20,186 bases of DNA, taken from Paramacrobiotus richtersi. Taxonomy: Eukaryota; Tardigrada; Eutardigrada; Parachela; Macrobiotidae. The notes beneath the pieces were generated by a model. It was not told the DNA's origin, searched no databases, and saw only the letters and a list, made by a program, of their open reading frames with translations. The stretch spans positions 1 through 20,186 of the forward strand of contig JAQGAU010001261.1 of NCBI GenBank assembly GCA_034698045.1, in the 5' to 3' direction. Made by a program: the position numbers and the translations under genes. Below are positions 8,950 to 19,018 of this stretch, in pieces (position 1 is the stretch's first letter; every line of letters begins with the position of its first letter).

Positions 8950-11900
8950 TTAAACGTCAATAATCAGAAGCGCAAACAAAAATAACATTGCGAAAATTGC
9001 CGGCTTCGCTACGGCCGATGAACTTCTGGCATGCCGGCTGTTTTCGCAGACATCCGGTTTGTGATAAGGTTCGTATTTCATGATACCCTTGATAGTGCCG
9101 AAACCTTCCGGACCATTCTGTAAGAAACGCACGTCAAAACAATGAACCGACAATCTATGTAGCGGCTATTTAATTCTTGCAGGCAGTAAAAAATCTGTTG
9201 CTTTCTCGGTTTAAAAATGCATATTTTGAGATCTTTCAGTTCCCGCGCGACATACAGGATGATCCGCCAAGGTGCACATATACATCTGCGTGACATTAGC
9301 CATAACGCCTTTCATTTTCTCTTGAAATTCCGGTGTCCACTTTTTATCGATAATAGCCATGAGGTTCTTCCGATTGGCATAAGTAACTCTGGAAAGCAAC
9401 AAATTTGCATTTTATGTGCACAGCAGCTGATTACTCCTTACGGCTCAGATGCAGGGAATGCGTAAGCAGCAGCCAACTCCTTGTCGTCCATTTTGGACAT
9501 GCACATATTCAGGTCAACAGCAGGGTAGTAAAACGCAAACACAATGCACATTTCCTCTGTAACGACACAGCGCATTCCTCGAAACAGTGAAAAGTGCAAA
9601 TAAGAAACTTCGTACCTCTGGTAGATTCGCCTCCCTAAGAAAACAAACATGTGTATGATCAGATGCCAGAAAGCGTGTTTTTGCAGAAATGTGTAAGTAT
9701 TGCTCTTACGAATGTTGTATTTGTTCGGACATTCGGCGGCTTTGTACTGGAGTAAACGCAATCCACGACAACGGTATCACCCTGTTACAGAAATGTCCTG
9801 TCATATCCGCAGTGCGCAGGAAGTGGTAAAGTTTACCGGGAGTAAAGTAGGTTGGCTGGCTTTGTCAAACATGATGAATTCTTGGTAATTGCTGTCGTAG
9901 TTCTCGTCTTCGCTGATCGGTGCTAATTCTTTACCGTTACGAATGTGCCGAGCGTACATTTTCGTTCCTTTATGAAAGGGCGAAAACACCACAACAAAAT
10001 TAATCACCCGCATGATTACATAGTACACAATTGTGTGTCCCATTACCTAACAGATGGGTATGCAGTTCTACGCCAATGATCTTGACTCCATCACTCGGAT
10101 ACTGTAAAGCGACACAACACATTAATAACTTGCTTGTTTTTTGTTTGGAAAGCGCTGCATAGTCTATACTCGTTTTGTGCATTCCGACGGACATTCCGTT
10201 CGTATTGTCCATTCCGGCGTCATTGGTGGAATGGCAAGTGTCCCTGTACACACATTAGCGTATAGATCTATCTAGACATACTTTCATGCATATACCATGA
10301 AATTAGAGTTCAAGTATTGTGGCTACAACTGTTTAGATCCAACTGCACTAACAATAAATATAGGTAGTACATAGGTTCGTAACGACTTCGTATATACTCT
10401 CACGCCAAAATACTGATACAAAAATTAACTTACAGTCCAGTCCAATACTTCCAAACCGCGTCGCTCCAGCATCGAACTTTCGTTTCTTATTGGAAATATA
10501 CAACTCTACTCCCGAACCATCAATCCGATCGCTTCTTACAGAAGGATTATCGTAGTGTATTTGCATCATAAGGAATGATTTCTTCTCGATGATCTTCTTC
10601 AGTGGAAGGGCCACATCATCCGGAAAATACGCTGGCTACAGCAGACTTTGTTATTTGCTGCAGTCACGTGCTTTTGTTTGTTTTTTACATACACGGCTCA
10701 TTTTTCCAACGGCGGCTAACAGTGCTGTACACTTTCCTTGGACACCAAGCGCATCCGCATCGCAGTCAAACTGCCGTTTCGGCGGATTGGTGGCGGTGAT
10801 GTTATCGTTGCAGGAATATAGAATAATGTGATGTACCAAATCCTCGTTTCCCGGTGTTACGATTTCGCCAAACTGCAACGGTTGATTTAGGTTTTGAACG
10901 TAACTGCAGAAATATGTAGAGATTAGTAACGTACCCCAATCATATACAGATCCAAGGTGTCCATTTGTGGAAAGGGCATCACTTCGCATACGTAGGCCGT
11001 ATCAACCGCAGGCACTTGATTCTGCATTGACAACATGAATTGTTTTTAGTCCAGTTCGCATGTTCGATCATCAGGTTATTCAAGTGGTATTTTCAGTCTT
11101 TGTTCATAGTCCGTATGCTGTGTATTCTTTGCGTTTGTTCTGATTCTCCACATGAATCCACCATGCAGGTATGATTGTATTTGGTTAATATTGTCTAAAA
11201 TCTTATAAACAAGATTCGTTCATTTAAAAAAGCCTAGAAAAGCAGCAACTGTGCTTGTCCTTTGCACTTTTGAAGAAGCAATGACCATAGAGATATATCA
11301 TAATTCTAAATTTTATAGTTCTCAAAATACTTCTGCTATATGTTCGGTGCCGATTGCACGTTTTGCTTCGGGATTTAATTGTGCAGTGAAATGCTTACCT
11401 CTGTAATGAGAAACTTTACGTTCTCGATAACTTCGCCTTCTGCCGTTTGCGGCGGAGTCCGTTCGGTATCCTCAAAAATCCTGATAGTCTGCACACCCTT
11501 ACTTTCTTCGACATGCTTTCGAATATGGTACTGATCGCCGGATTTCATAGGGAGTGCGGGGTTGGATGCATAAATGAGACGCATGGTATCGACCTACGCA
11601 AACAAATCAGACATGATTAATTTTGATGTCTGGGTGCATTTAAAATGCGGACTGCGGTCGAGGCAGTGGTTAGATGGAGATAACTACATTGTTGATCTCC
11701 ACGTCATTCTCTTTGTCACATGTGTCCAGTTTTCGTGACATTCGGAAGATCAAATTGTTGTCCTGACGGATAGAACTCTCCAGCGTCCAGTCTTGTTGGG
11801 GATCTAGCGTTGGCTCGACAAAATCCGGAGCATATCGATCCTACAAAAGAAACTCTTAAACAAGCCGGTTCTACCGTATTTTTGCATACGTTCGGTTCTC

Positions 11901-12518
11901 TCTTTGTTCAAAGTTGGATTTCGGTGGCAGCAGCCTTCGTTAACGGTTCTGATTACCATTGTTTTGACGAGCAACGCCAACAATAATATCTCTGTAATGC
12001 GACTTTCTGACCGCTTCTATAGCACTTTGGTAATAAACTTTGATTGTCAGTCATCTAGAAGTTCAGCTACAGTAAAGCTCTAACTTCCGCATCGTGATGC
12101 GTGGGTGTTGTAATTTCTTGTCAGTGCGTAAGAAACTCAGATTCCGCATTAGTTATTAAATGAAGCTCTATAATTCTACGGATATGTACTACGTCTGTAA
12201 CGCCAAATTATGGAAAGATTTGCTGCTTAGTACTTATACCACGCGGTAGCTTAAACTCACTTCAAGGTGGCCTTTTCCGCTTTCATCAATCCATCCAACG
12301 ACAATATCCGCTCCCCGCATGGACCCACTGGGCGATAAGCCGAATCCAAAGTATCCGGTGGTGGGCGCGGTAATCTGAAATTCTATCCGATCATCACCCA
12401 CTTTCTTCCATTCCACTAGCGCATTCTGTTTATTCAATATCAAACTATATGTATAATTTTGGGGGGATTCCGCAAAAACCGCGGTTAAAAGACCAACAAA
12501 CACCGCAACCGTCCACAT
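8950..12518 (-). CDS. MOXD1: DOMON and copper type II ascorbate-dependent monooxygenase (MOXD1-like)
   Basis: Minus-strand exons: 12518-12261, 11840-11688, 11593-11399, 11021-10948, 10903-10693, 10635-10434, 10243-10170, 10101-10047, 9967-9837, 9781-9710, 9634-9616, 9556-9442, 9388-9256 and 9117-8950, giving 619 residues. Human MOXD1 is about 613. Order: signal peptide 1-16 (MWTVAVFVGLLTAVFA), DOMON domain at about 20-150 (FGFGLSPSG, GADIVVGW), then the two copper-binding halves. Copper ligands of the DBH/PHM family are all visible: His251/His252 (LVHHIILYSC), His324 (QIHYDNP), His403/His405 (ELHTHL) and Met484 (REEMC). Cys pairs and NYQEF are kept. The C-terminus ends with a hydrophobic run (604-617) after RSSS, suggesting a GPI or tail anchor. 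It should hydroxylate an unknown substrate in the secretory pathway, using copper, ascorbate and oxygen. The C-terminal anchor, and the lack of the N-terminal anchor of DBH, favour MOXD1 over DBH or tyramine beta-hydroxylase. The start has a good context, CACCATGT. Confidence 0.93.
9616..9634 (-). other. 19-base microexon of the MOXD1-like gene
   Basis: Encodes GGESTR plus the first base of Glu482. It is flanked by acceptor TTCTTAG and donor GTACGA. The next exon supplies AG, giving GGESTREEMC, which matches the family block ending in the copper-ligand Met. Skipping it removes six and one-third codons and shifts the frame before Met484. Confidence 0.85.
10904..10947 (-). other. 44-base intron of the MOXD1-like gene
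   Basis: GTATAT donor, a TACTAAT-like branch sequence and a TTTCTGCAG acceptor. This choice (phase 2, split Leu227) is the only one that keeps the frame into the HH copper block. The GTACGT 14 bases downstream would break it. Confidence 0.8.
11022..11398 (-). other. MOXD1-like gene intron 3
   Basis: 377-base phase 0 intron, donor GTAAGC and acceptor AATGCAG. No element recognised. Confidence 0.7.
11841..12260 (-). other. MOXD1-like gene intron 1
   Basis: 420-base phase 0 intron, donor GTGAGT and acceptor TTTTGTAG. No element recognised. Confidence 0.7.
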
Positions 12519-13803
12519 GGTGAAAATTACCGCGATACAAACTGCGTGAATGTCAAAATGCCAAGAGTGGCTTCACTTGACAGTTGTCGGACCCATCGAC
12601 AGTCTTGGTAAACTTGTTGCATATGTTGAGCAGACGAAGTTTACTTTTGTAAGCAAACTGCAAGCTGGTATCGCTTTGTGTGGACAGTGTACTCAATGTA
12701 AACGTTGCAAGTGATCGAAACGGCAAATCTTCCTGGCAAAGAAGTGCAAATCAATTGAAATATGCTGATTTGGCGCATGTCAGTATGTGTCAGTGAATTG
12801 GCTTGTGTGTATTCTTCGAGAATAGAAGATCGTCTGCATTTGCAAAGTGCGATATGCGGCGTAACCTTGTGATGTTAACAAATTTAACACCGGTATTACT
12901 ATCGGCTCAAATAACTATCTTTGCGTGTAACAACACGTGATCGCTAGAAACCTTTACGGTTTAAACCATTTCTTCCCAACGGCGTGAAGTCAGTATTTGA
13001 AGTGCGCAGCATGAGAACCCATCGAACAACAAAGGGTTAGCTCAACGCTACTTCTTTGCCGGTCGAATCAGGAATGTCTGCTAGCATAGCTGGTAAACAT
13101 GAAGCTGCCGTTTTCCGATAGGATTATCTGATAGCCGACTTGCATGCTAAGCAGTGTCGGGATGCTTGCATGACGACCGTCCCCGCTGGAAAGAAACCCG
13201 TTTTTCAGAATAGAAGCAAGTTATTGATACATTGGAATATAAGATATACGGAATCTGGTGCAAATACCAAGCCGTAAAAGCCTTTGTATTAAAGGACGCA
13301 GTAAATGAGGGGGGATGGAAAATGGGTCTCCTCAATTTTGGCGGACGCTGCCAGATTTTTAGAAACGAATCATGGGCTCACAAACGATGCTTTGACCACG
13401 ACTAACAAAGAGTTTCGTAGTCTTACTACACGAGACAGGAAATCGTGACATTTTTCTAAACTTTATAATGGTGATTTATTGTTATCCTGTTTATTGTCTT
13501 TCCGCAACGGGGCAACGTCCCTTCTGGGCGTCAGACATAATTCGGCGATATGCAATACTGGTAGTGCAAACGACAATCATGGAGCGCAAACTCCTTCAGT
13601 TCAAAAGAAAGAAGCGAAGTGACAGAAATCAAAATCCACAGACGTCGAGAGAAAGTGAACTAGAGGCGAAATAGCTACAGCTGCTGGAATGACCGTCATC
13701 GATCTTTGCAATAGTAATCTCTCCTGGGTAGCGTCCTACCATAGAGACGGACTGTTACCATTATGGTACTTATGTAGTATTAGACTATTAGTGCATACAT
13801 GCG
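12519..13803. other. Upstream region of the MOXD1-like gene, no secure gene
   Basis: Probably contains the monooxygenase promoter on the minus strand. A single heat-shock-element-like unit (CTTCGAGAAT) lies near 12814-12823; one unit alone is weak. Short plus-strand frames (13468-13674, 13689-13922) and a minus-strand one (13147-13335) show no recognisable domain. Confidence 0.35.
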
Positions 13804-14082
13804 GTGTTTTTCTTCCACACCCAGTGCTTGAAAAAAGCTATTGCCGTTCGGGATGCTTATCGCTACTCAGGCTATCACAGCGCACGCCACAACGTGCATT
13901 ACATACCAGTAGTCTACGCTGAGTACGCCCTACGGGAATTTAGTAGACTGATCATCGATGTCTTTATTCATCTCTGCAACTCACCTAAAAATTGTGTGAA
14001 TGGGTTTGCAATTGCTTTATTTTTCAGAATCGTGCCATTTCTGACGAGTTTCGATATTTTTGGACAGCTCATAAAACTTTGA
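13804..14082 (+). other. Unassigned 92-codon open frame
   Basis: The frame contains a tyrosine-rich patch (YRYSGYHSARHNVHYIP) followed by VVYAEYALREFSRL, then a more hydrophobic part that looks like read-through into an AT-rich intron. The first 55 codons look compositionally coding-like. I recognise no family and cannot define splice sites, so this is a candidate exon only. Confidence 0.2.
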
Positions 14083-14140
14083 CAGAATGCCGTCGGCGTA
14101 AACGATCACAGATGATTAGGTTAGGATGCAAAAAGCCGGA

Positions 14141-14405
14141 TTAAGGGAATTCTCTTCCCAGCAGCCAGGCTAAAACTTGATCGCTAAACGCACTAACAAA
14201 GTAAAAATAAGCTCTGGGAACAAAGACCACGTAAGTTATATAGGAAAAACGTATGACACAATGCTGCAACCGGCAGAAAACGGTCCCCGGGATTCGTAAG
14301 AAATGCCCTATCTCTCCTCCTGGAAAGATACTCAAAAAACGTTCTCTCGTATATTCGGTCAATTTTATCCGACAATCCCAGATGTACAGAATATGCCGGT
14401 AACAA
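14141..14405 (-). other. Unassigned aromatic-rich open frame
   Basis: A minus-strand frame of 73 codons (14141-14362), open further upstream, rich in Phe, Tyr and Val (FSYITYVVFVPRAYFYF), which could be a membrane segment or chance. It ends with a normal stop at 14141. No family recognised. Confidence 0.15.
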
Positions 14406-14597
14406 TTATACTTAAATAATTATAATGATTAATCTGTACAGGTACAATACGGGATGCGAACTAACCATTCAATCTACAATAGTGATTGTGTTACGGAAAC
14501 AGAAATAATGCTATAATTGTGCATTTTAAAATCCGGATGATATTAGTAAGTAAAACACAATTTAATTAAAAAAATTATTATATTGATAAGTTAACAA

Positions 14598-14635
14598 GCA
14601 ACCTAGGATCCGTTTATTTATCGGCAACCTAGGAT
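14598..14635. repeat. Direct repeat GCAACCTAGGAT, two copies
   Basis: Perfect 12-base copies at 14598-14609 and 14624-14635, 26 bases apart, just before the Cys-rich open frame. CCTAGG inside it is palindromic. Confidence 0.85.
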
Positions 14636-14686
14636 ATGATGTGGAGGTTTATGCCCTAGCGGAATCGGTTCGATGCCTTCCGTTCC

Positions 14687-14959
14687 GTGCAGCAATGTCT
14701 TTCTGAAATGAATGGAATGTTGTCTGAGCGACAACAATGCCCGGAAACCATTTTCCGGTGTAAATGGCCTACTTCGGAGCGCTCTCGTTTTCATATTTGC
14801 AAACACGGGTATTTTCTCGACAACAGTGTCCATCCCGAGCGGAAATCCTGCCTGATGGGACAATTCACTCAGTGCTCTGTGTTTCATGACCGCGTAGGCG
14901 GCGGCGGATTGGGGCGCCAGGGGGGAAATGCGACACGGCCAAAGACTGCAATTACTTAG
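14687..14959 (+). other. Cysteine-rich open frame, possible secreted-protein exon
   Basis: A 90-codon plus-strand frame with six cysteines in the first 66 residues. The central part reads FHICKHG, then SCLMGQFTQC, loosely like the second half of a peritrophin-A/CBM14 chitin-binding domain (aromatic-x-Cys-x-x-Gly, then Cys-x-x-Gly-x-Phe-x-x-Cys). The spacing between those two blocks is longer than usual. A donor GTAGGC at 14894 would end an exon in phase 0; otherwise a Gly-rich tail runs to the stop at 14957-14959. The opposite strand is also open for 118 codons (14618-14974), so the coding strand is uncertain. Confidence 0.3.
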
Positions 14960-14989
14960 TATTATTACATTCACAAGAGAGCAGACTTG

Positions 14990-15232
14990 CAGTCTGGTCT
15001 AATGCCGGTATTGATGTTCTCTGTAGACTCCCATACGCGTGCCTACCAGCCGCTAAAGAAGGATTACTGTGCCAATGATTCGCGTATCAGATGATTAACC
15101 CGACGGTGATTCCCGAGTTTAATCAACCTAATGTGTGGGACCGTCATTTCCTGCGGCTGTATGACGCAGAAAATCAGTGTCGAGAATACTACTCTCAAGC
15201 AGTACACGCTCACATACGTAGGTCATTACTAA
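14990..15232 (+). pseudogene. Two overlapping plus-strand frames, possible broken exon
   Basis: After a TTGCAG acceptor-like site at about 14989-14994, one frame reads MPVLMFSVDSHTRAYQPLKK, then DYCANDS, and stops at a TGA at about 15090-15092. An overlapping second frame begins there with QMINPTVIPEFNQPNVWDR and continues with HFLRLYDAENQC for about 55 codons. Both halves look like ordinary protein, and they would be one exon if a single frame change lay near 15080. That pattern suggests a pseudogenised exon, a sequencing error or two short-frame exons. I do not recognise the family. Confidence 0.25.
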
Positions 15233-15449
15233 TTTGCGATTTTCCCAATCACAACTGAAGGCGTTTCCTAACTTGTCTTTGCAGCTGTTTCTCTTTGTTC
15301 GCAGTAGAACAGTCGAAAGAGGGATAGACAGAGATTTGAACAGTTACAGAATTGTTAATCATTTCGCTCGATTTGTTGCCTGTACAGTGTTACTACACAG
15401 ACGTTGCTTTACGCCGATAGCAAAAACGCTACATTGTTTACATTCAAAG

Positions 15450-18400
15450 ATGCCTGATCTCCCCATCCCAAAAACGTCGATGAATATGACCGAATTAGAG
15501 CAGTTTATTAGATTATTTAACCATTTCAACAAAATGGCCGGGAATGCGTCCAATGTGCCGTTTGAACGACTTTTCGGACAAGCCACGTCCATGATGGAAG
15601 AGGATCATGGAAATTCATCCTCCTCGGTTACCGAACTCGCTGCCTGGCATCATCGAGATAACTTTTTCTGGATAATGACGTCGATTACTCTGCATGCTGC
15701 GATATTTTTATTTGGCTTGATAACCAACGGAATTATGGTCTATGTGGCCTGGAAAGGGAAGTTTCTTAGGATACCGGCATATTGTTATCTGGTATGTATT
15801 TAAGATTAATATTACGGAATATTTTTTTCTGAAACCATCATTGCCTAAAAAGTGAACACCACCACCAAGAGTTTATGAAATGTTGAGTAATGGTCGCGTG
15901 AACAAATGCGGTTCTATTATAAACAACAGATTTTCTTGTTTATTCTTTCATTTATAGATATACTTTAGCAGAAAACAATATATCACAGAGGAATTACTAG
16001 TCATCAGGCATATCGTAATGAAACTACCATTTACCTATACCTATGTACATTATACAAATTACACGGGGGTGCTAAATTTATTTCTTTCGGTGTTGTATAA
16101 TGTCACACTTATGTCCGCTCCATCATGCAACAATGCCAATGGAAGCTCCCATAGCGAATCCCTTGTATGCCGTAATGTGCTCTGTATGTCGCTCACGAAC
16201 CCCTGATAATGCAGTTCCTGACCCTTGCATCATTTGTATAATATATCCATTATAGGAAAATAATGCAGCACGAGATCACGATGCTTCCAGTCTCCAGACA
16301 CTTGTTAGGCTAGTTAATCTTCAGCTGTACGGCTTTTCTGCAGGTCTCTCTTGCCCGTGCCGATCTTCTTGTTCTCTGCACATCACTGCCTATGGAGATC
16401 ATCGGCCATTTCCAGGATCGTCTGAACTTTAATCAAGCCGGATGTGCAGCGTTTGCTGTGTTGAGCTTCGTGGGGATGAACGTGGGAAGCCTTAGGTAAG
16501 CGCTAAAGAGAATCTACGAACCTTTTCTGCGAACGTTGTTCTTTTGCGCTAATGAATCTGTTTAAGAGTTGCTGTGTCGGATTTATTCTATATCACGTTC
16601 AGTTCCAAAATGGTTTAACTTGAAGTATGCAATTATAATACAATGTTAAAGTATACAATGTAATTCTCGCCTCTGTCAATGTCCATGCATGTTCGAAGCA
16701 CAAAAATTGTCGCGATATTCTGGTGACGATACTGACGAAAATGTACTTTTGGGAACGCTTAAGAACTGAGATTTAAACGTGCGCGTTTTGAAATTCATTC
16801 AAACAGACAGTCGCAAAATTTTAGCCGTTTATTGTCATTTTAGTGTGTTGACATTTACTGTTGAAGTCCAAATCTCCGTCTGCCGGGCGGCTGTTCCCAA
16901 CAGCAACCACCGAAAAGCCGGCACAAACACCTTCATCCGTTGCTCCTGGCTGGCCGTCCTCGTGTACAGCATAGTTTGGCTGTCGTTTACTGACATCACT
17001 ACATTCTTCACCCATTCACCCGACAAGTCTCGCTCCTCCTCCGAGTGCAGTCTCGTCATGCCGCAAGGCGCCTACTTTTCTTTTTTTGTCACCGACTTGT
17101 TACTGTTCTACTGCATTCCTTTGATGGTGGCGATTGGGGTGTACATTCGGCTGTTTATCGTAACAAAAGGGAAGAATCGTAATCCTGTGGCAGTTCCCAC
17201 GGAAGCTGTGGAAAGGAAAAGGACACGTTTACTGACGTGTAGTTTTAAACGGAAGAACTGGATTAGGAGTGAGAAACCGGGAATAGCAAAGCAAGCATCA
17301 GAAAAGGAACTGCGACGCACTTCGGTAAGTTAATGTAAGCACGATAAGCACACTATAATTGTGAACTGGTTCCCAAAAGTGCCAGTGGTAATTTCACAAT
17401 GTGCAGCTATGATGAAGCGTGCATTCTCGCAAGGAAGAGTAAATTTAACGCAGATTAACGGATGGCGCTAAGATTTTGCTTTTTTTGCCGTGACCGTTTC
17501 CTTCAGCGCATGTAGCCTTCCGATCATTAACCTTTCAAAGGCAGTGTGAACTTAGCTGGGACACATCTTGAAGGTCGCCTCAAAGGTAATCCGAACTATA
17601 TTCCCAGTACATCTGAAAGCACTATAGCAGTTTGCATACCACGATGACAAGCGACCGGAAATACGGTATGTCAGGTTAACAATCGCGGCTGGGCTGGGCA
17701 TAAGACTTTTAAACTGATGGAGGTGATCTTTTGCCCAAGCTCTCTTTTGCATTTTACTGGCTGCAAACATGTTATGACAGTTCGATAGAGAAAAGACGGC
17801 TCTTCAGCCTATACAGCATTACGTTCGACGATTTCTGACAAGTCACGGGTGCTCGGCTCGCAAAGACTGCAAAAAGGACAGTATTCGAGCGTCGTTGTCG
17901 GGATACAATCTAACATGAGAGTGTTTCAATAAAATACTCTGAACGGTGTCAATCGCATGCCGGGTGCGAGAGTTACGGAGTATTCCGCAAAAACGCAAAA
18001 TCTGAGCGTCACTCATTAAGCTGAACTGTGCATCACGAGACGAGACAAGTATCGTTGCTTGAATTGATATTCTTATGAGGAAGAGTCGCACCAATAATTA
18101 TTGGTCTATTGTAAACCCAAAACCCGAAAGCACTTTGTAACAACAAGTTGTACCGCAGTGCAGGTTTCCGATTGCTGTTACGCAGTAGCTCTCAAAGGGC
18201 GCAACAGAGAAGTCTTCGTTGGATGGCTCATCCGGATTTTTTCCGGGATGATTTGCTCTCGTTTTATAAAATGACGCAGTCACCTATCTGTGTAAATTTC
18301 ATAGTTTGCCAACCTGATCATTTTCCAAAACTGTCGTTTCCAAGATTGGCAATGCTAAAGATTGCTAATGCCAAAGATGGCTAATGTCGTTTCCAAGATT

Positions 18401-18660
18401 AATAATCTTGTATTTTTATGCAGATGCTTCGGCTACTTTTTGCCATTGTCCTCATCTGCGGAGTCGCTTGGTTACCTTTCCGATTGGTTCCGGCGTATAA
18501 ATTTTTCTGGACGGGTTCGTTCCTGGACACATGGTTCATGTATTTCTCGTCCACCTTAATCTACACGAAATGTGCTATCAATCCGTTGCTGTACATTTTT
18601 TTGAGCTCAAGGTTCCGTACTGCTGTGCGGCGTTACTGCGGTCGGGCGCAGCGAAACTGA
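15450..18660 (+). CDS. TRHR: Class A peptide GPCR resembling the thyrotropin-releasing hormone receptor, with altered DRY motif
   Basis: Exons are 15450-15791, 16344-16495, 16844-17324 and 18424-18660 (introns phase 0, 2, 0), giving 403 residues. An extracellular N-terminus has three N-glycosylation sites (Asn12, Asn32, Asn55) and no signal peptide. Seven helices are seen: TM1 about 73-100 with Asn93 (1.50); TM2 LARADLL with Asp121 (2.50); TM3 with Cys148 pairing with Cys233; TM4 about 199-215; TM5 with Pro257; TM6 AWLPF with Trp341/Pro343; TM7 NPLLY (378-382). Helix 8 follows (SSRFRTAVRRYC). TM5-TM7 and the CAINPLLY block match TRH receptors best. The TM3 end reads TVEVQISVCRA where relatives have ERYxAxCxP, so Arg3.50 is Val173, Tyr3.51 is Gln174 and the loop-2 Pro is Ala. 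It is a plasma-membrane receptor; ligand unknown. A stop at 18658-18660 leaves a short tail. Confidence 0.88.
15792..16343 (+). other. GPCR intron 1
   Basis: 552-base phase 0 intron, donor GTATGT and acceptor TTTTCTGCAG. The 62-codon frame at 16018-16206 has no domain. No element recognised. Confidence 0.65.
16496..16843 (+). other. GPCR intron 2
   Basis: 348-base phase 2 intron, donor GTAAGC and acceptor CATTTTAG. A nearer TTTTAG at 16819-16824 would lead straight to an in-frame stop, so the acceptor at 16842-16843 is used in the model. Confidence 0.7.
17325..18423 (+). other. GPCR intron 3 with local repeats
   Basis: 1099-base phase 0 intron, donor GTAAGT and acceptor TTTTTATGCAG. Minus-strand open frames at 17552-17770 and 17843-18094 have balanced composition but no recognised domain; they may be remnants of an inserted element. 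The 3' end carries a 15-base direct repeat (see 18333-18400). Confidence 0.6.
18333..18400. repeat. Local direct repeats upstream of GPCR exon 4
   Basis: GTCGTTTCCAAGATT occurs at 18333-18347 and 18386-18400. Between them lie imperfect copies of a GCTAATGCCAAAGAT-like unit, so the segment looks like a small tandem expansion next to the acceptor at 18423. Confidence 0.8.
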
Positions 18661-19018
18661 TTCGACACTGTCTGCCGAGCCACTTTATCAATAGTAAGAA
18701 TGTGAGTAATGATGAGAAGGGAAATCGTTACAGCCTCTTAGCGACCGGTACTTCCTACGGTAAGGCATTTGTGTCATGGGTACGGTTGAATTAACCAAAG
18801 GCATGGAACATGTGATTTTAGTTTTTTTAGTTTCTGACTCTGTGGTGCTGAATATTTGGACACAAAGATATGTACAGCCGAAAAGAAATTAAAATTATGA
18901 TTGAATGTTCACAGTGATCACGTTCGCAGATATGACTGGCTGACTTCAGCCAACCGAGCCGCTGGTTCCTTTTTATGTCACAAATAGTCTCAGCGGGTCA
19001 GACCATTTAAATATGAAA
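18661..19018. other. 3' flank of the GPCR gene
   Basis: Probable 3' UTR. An ATTAAA near 18887-18892 is a possible polyadenylation signal. A second open frame continues past the GPCR stop to 18794 in another phase and encodes a Ser/Thr/Asn-rich stretch (KNVSNDEKGNRYSLLATG) that looks like a receptor tail. Confidence 0.4.

Noticed and set aside
10000..10251. 83-codon minus-strand frame read as one exon
   Set aside because: It mixes two real exons with a retained 68-base intron. The true reading of 10243-10170 is in another frame (AIPPMTPEW...) that matches the family.
10934..10947. Alternative donor GTACGT for monooxygenase exon 4
   Set aside because: It gives phase 0, which puts exon 5 out of the frame containing the HH copper ligands.
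12811..12826. Heat-shock element near the monooxygenase promoter
   Set aside because: Only one inverted NGAAN pair is present; functional elements normally need three or more units.
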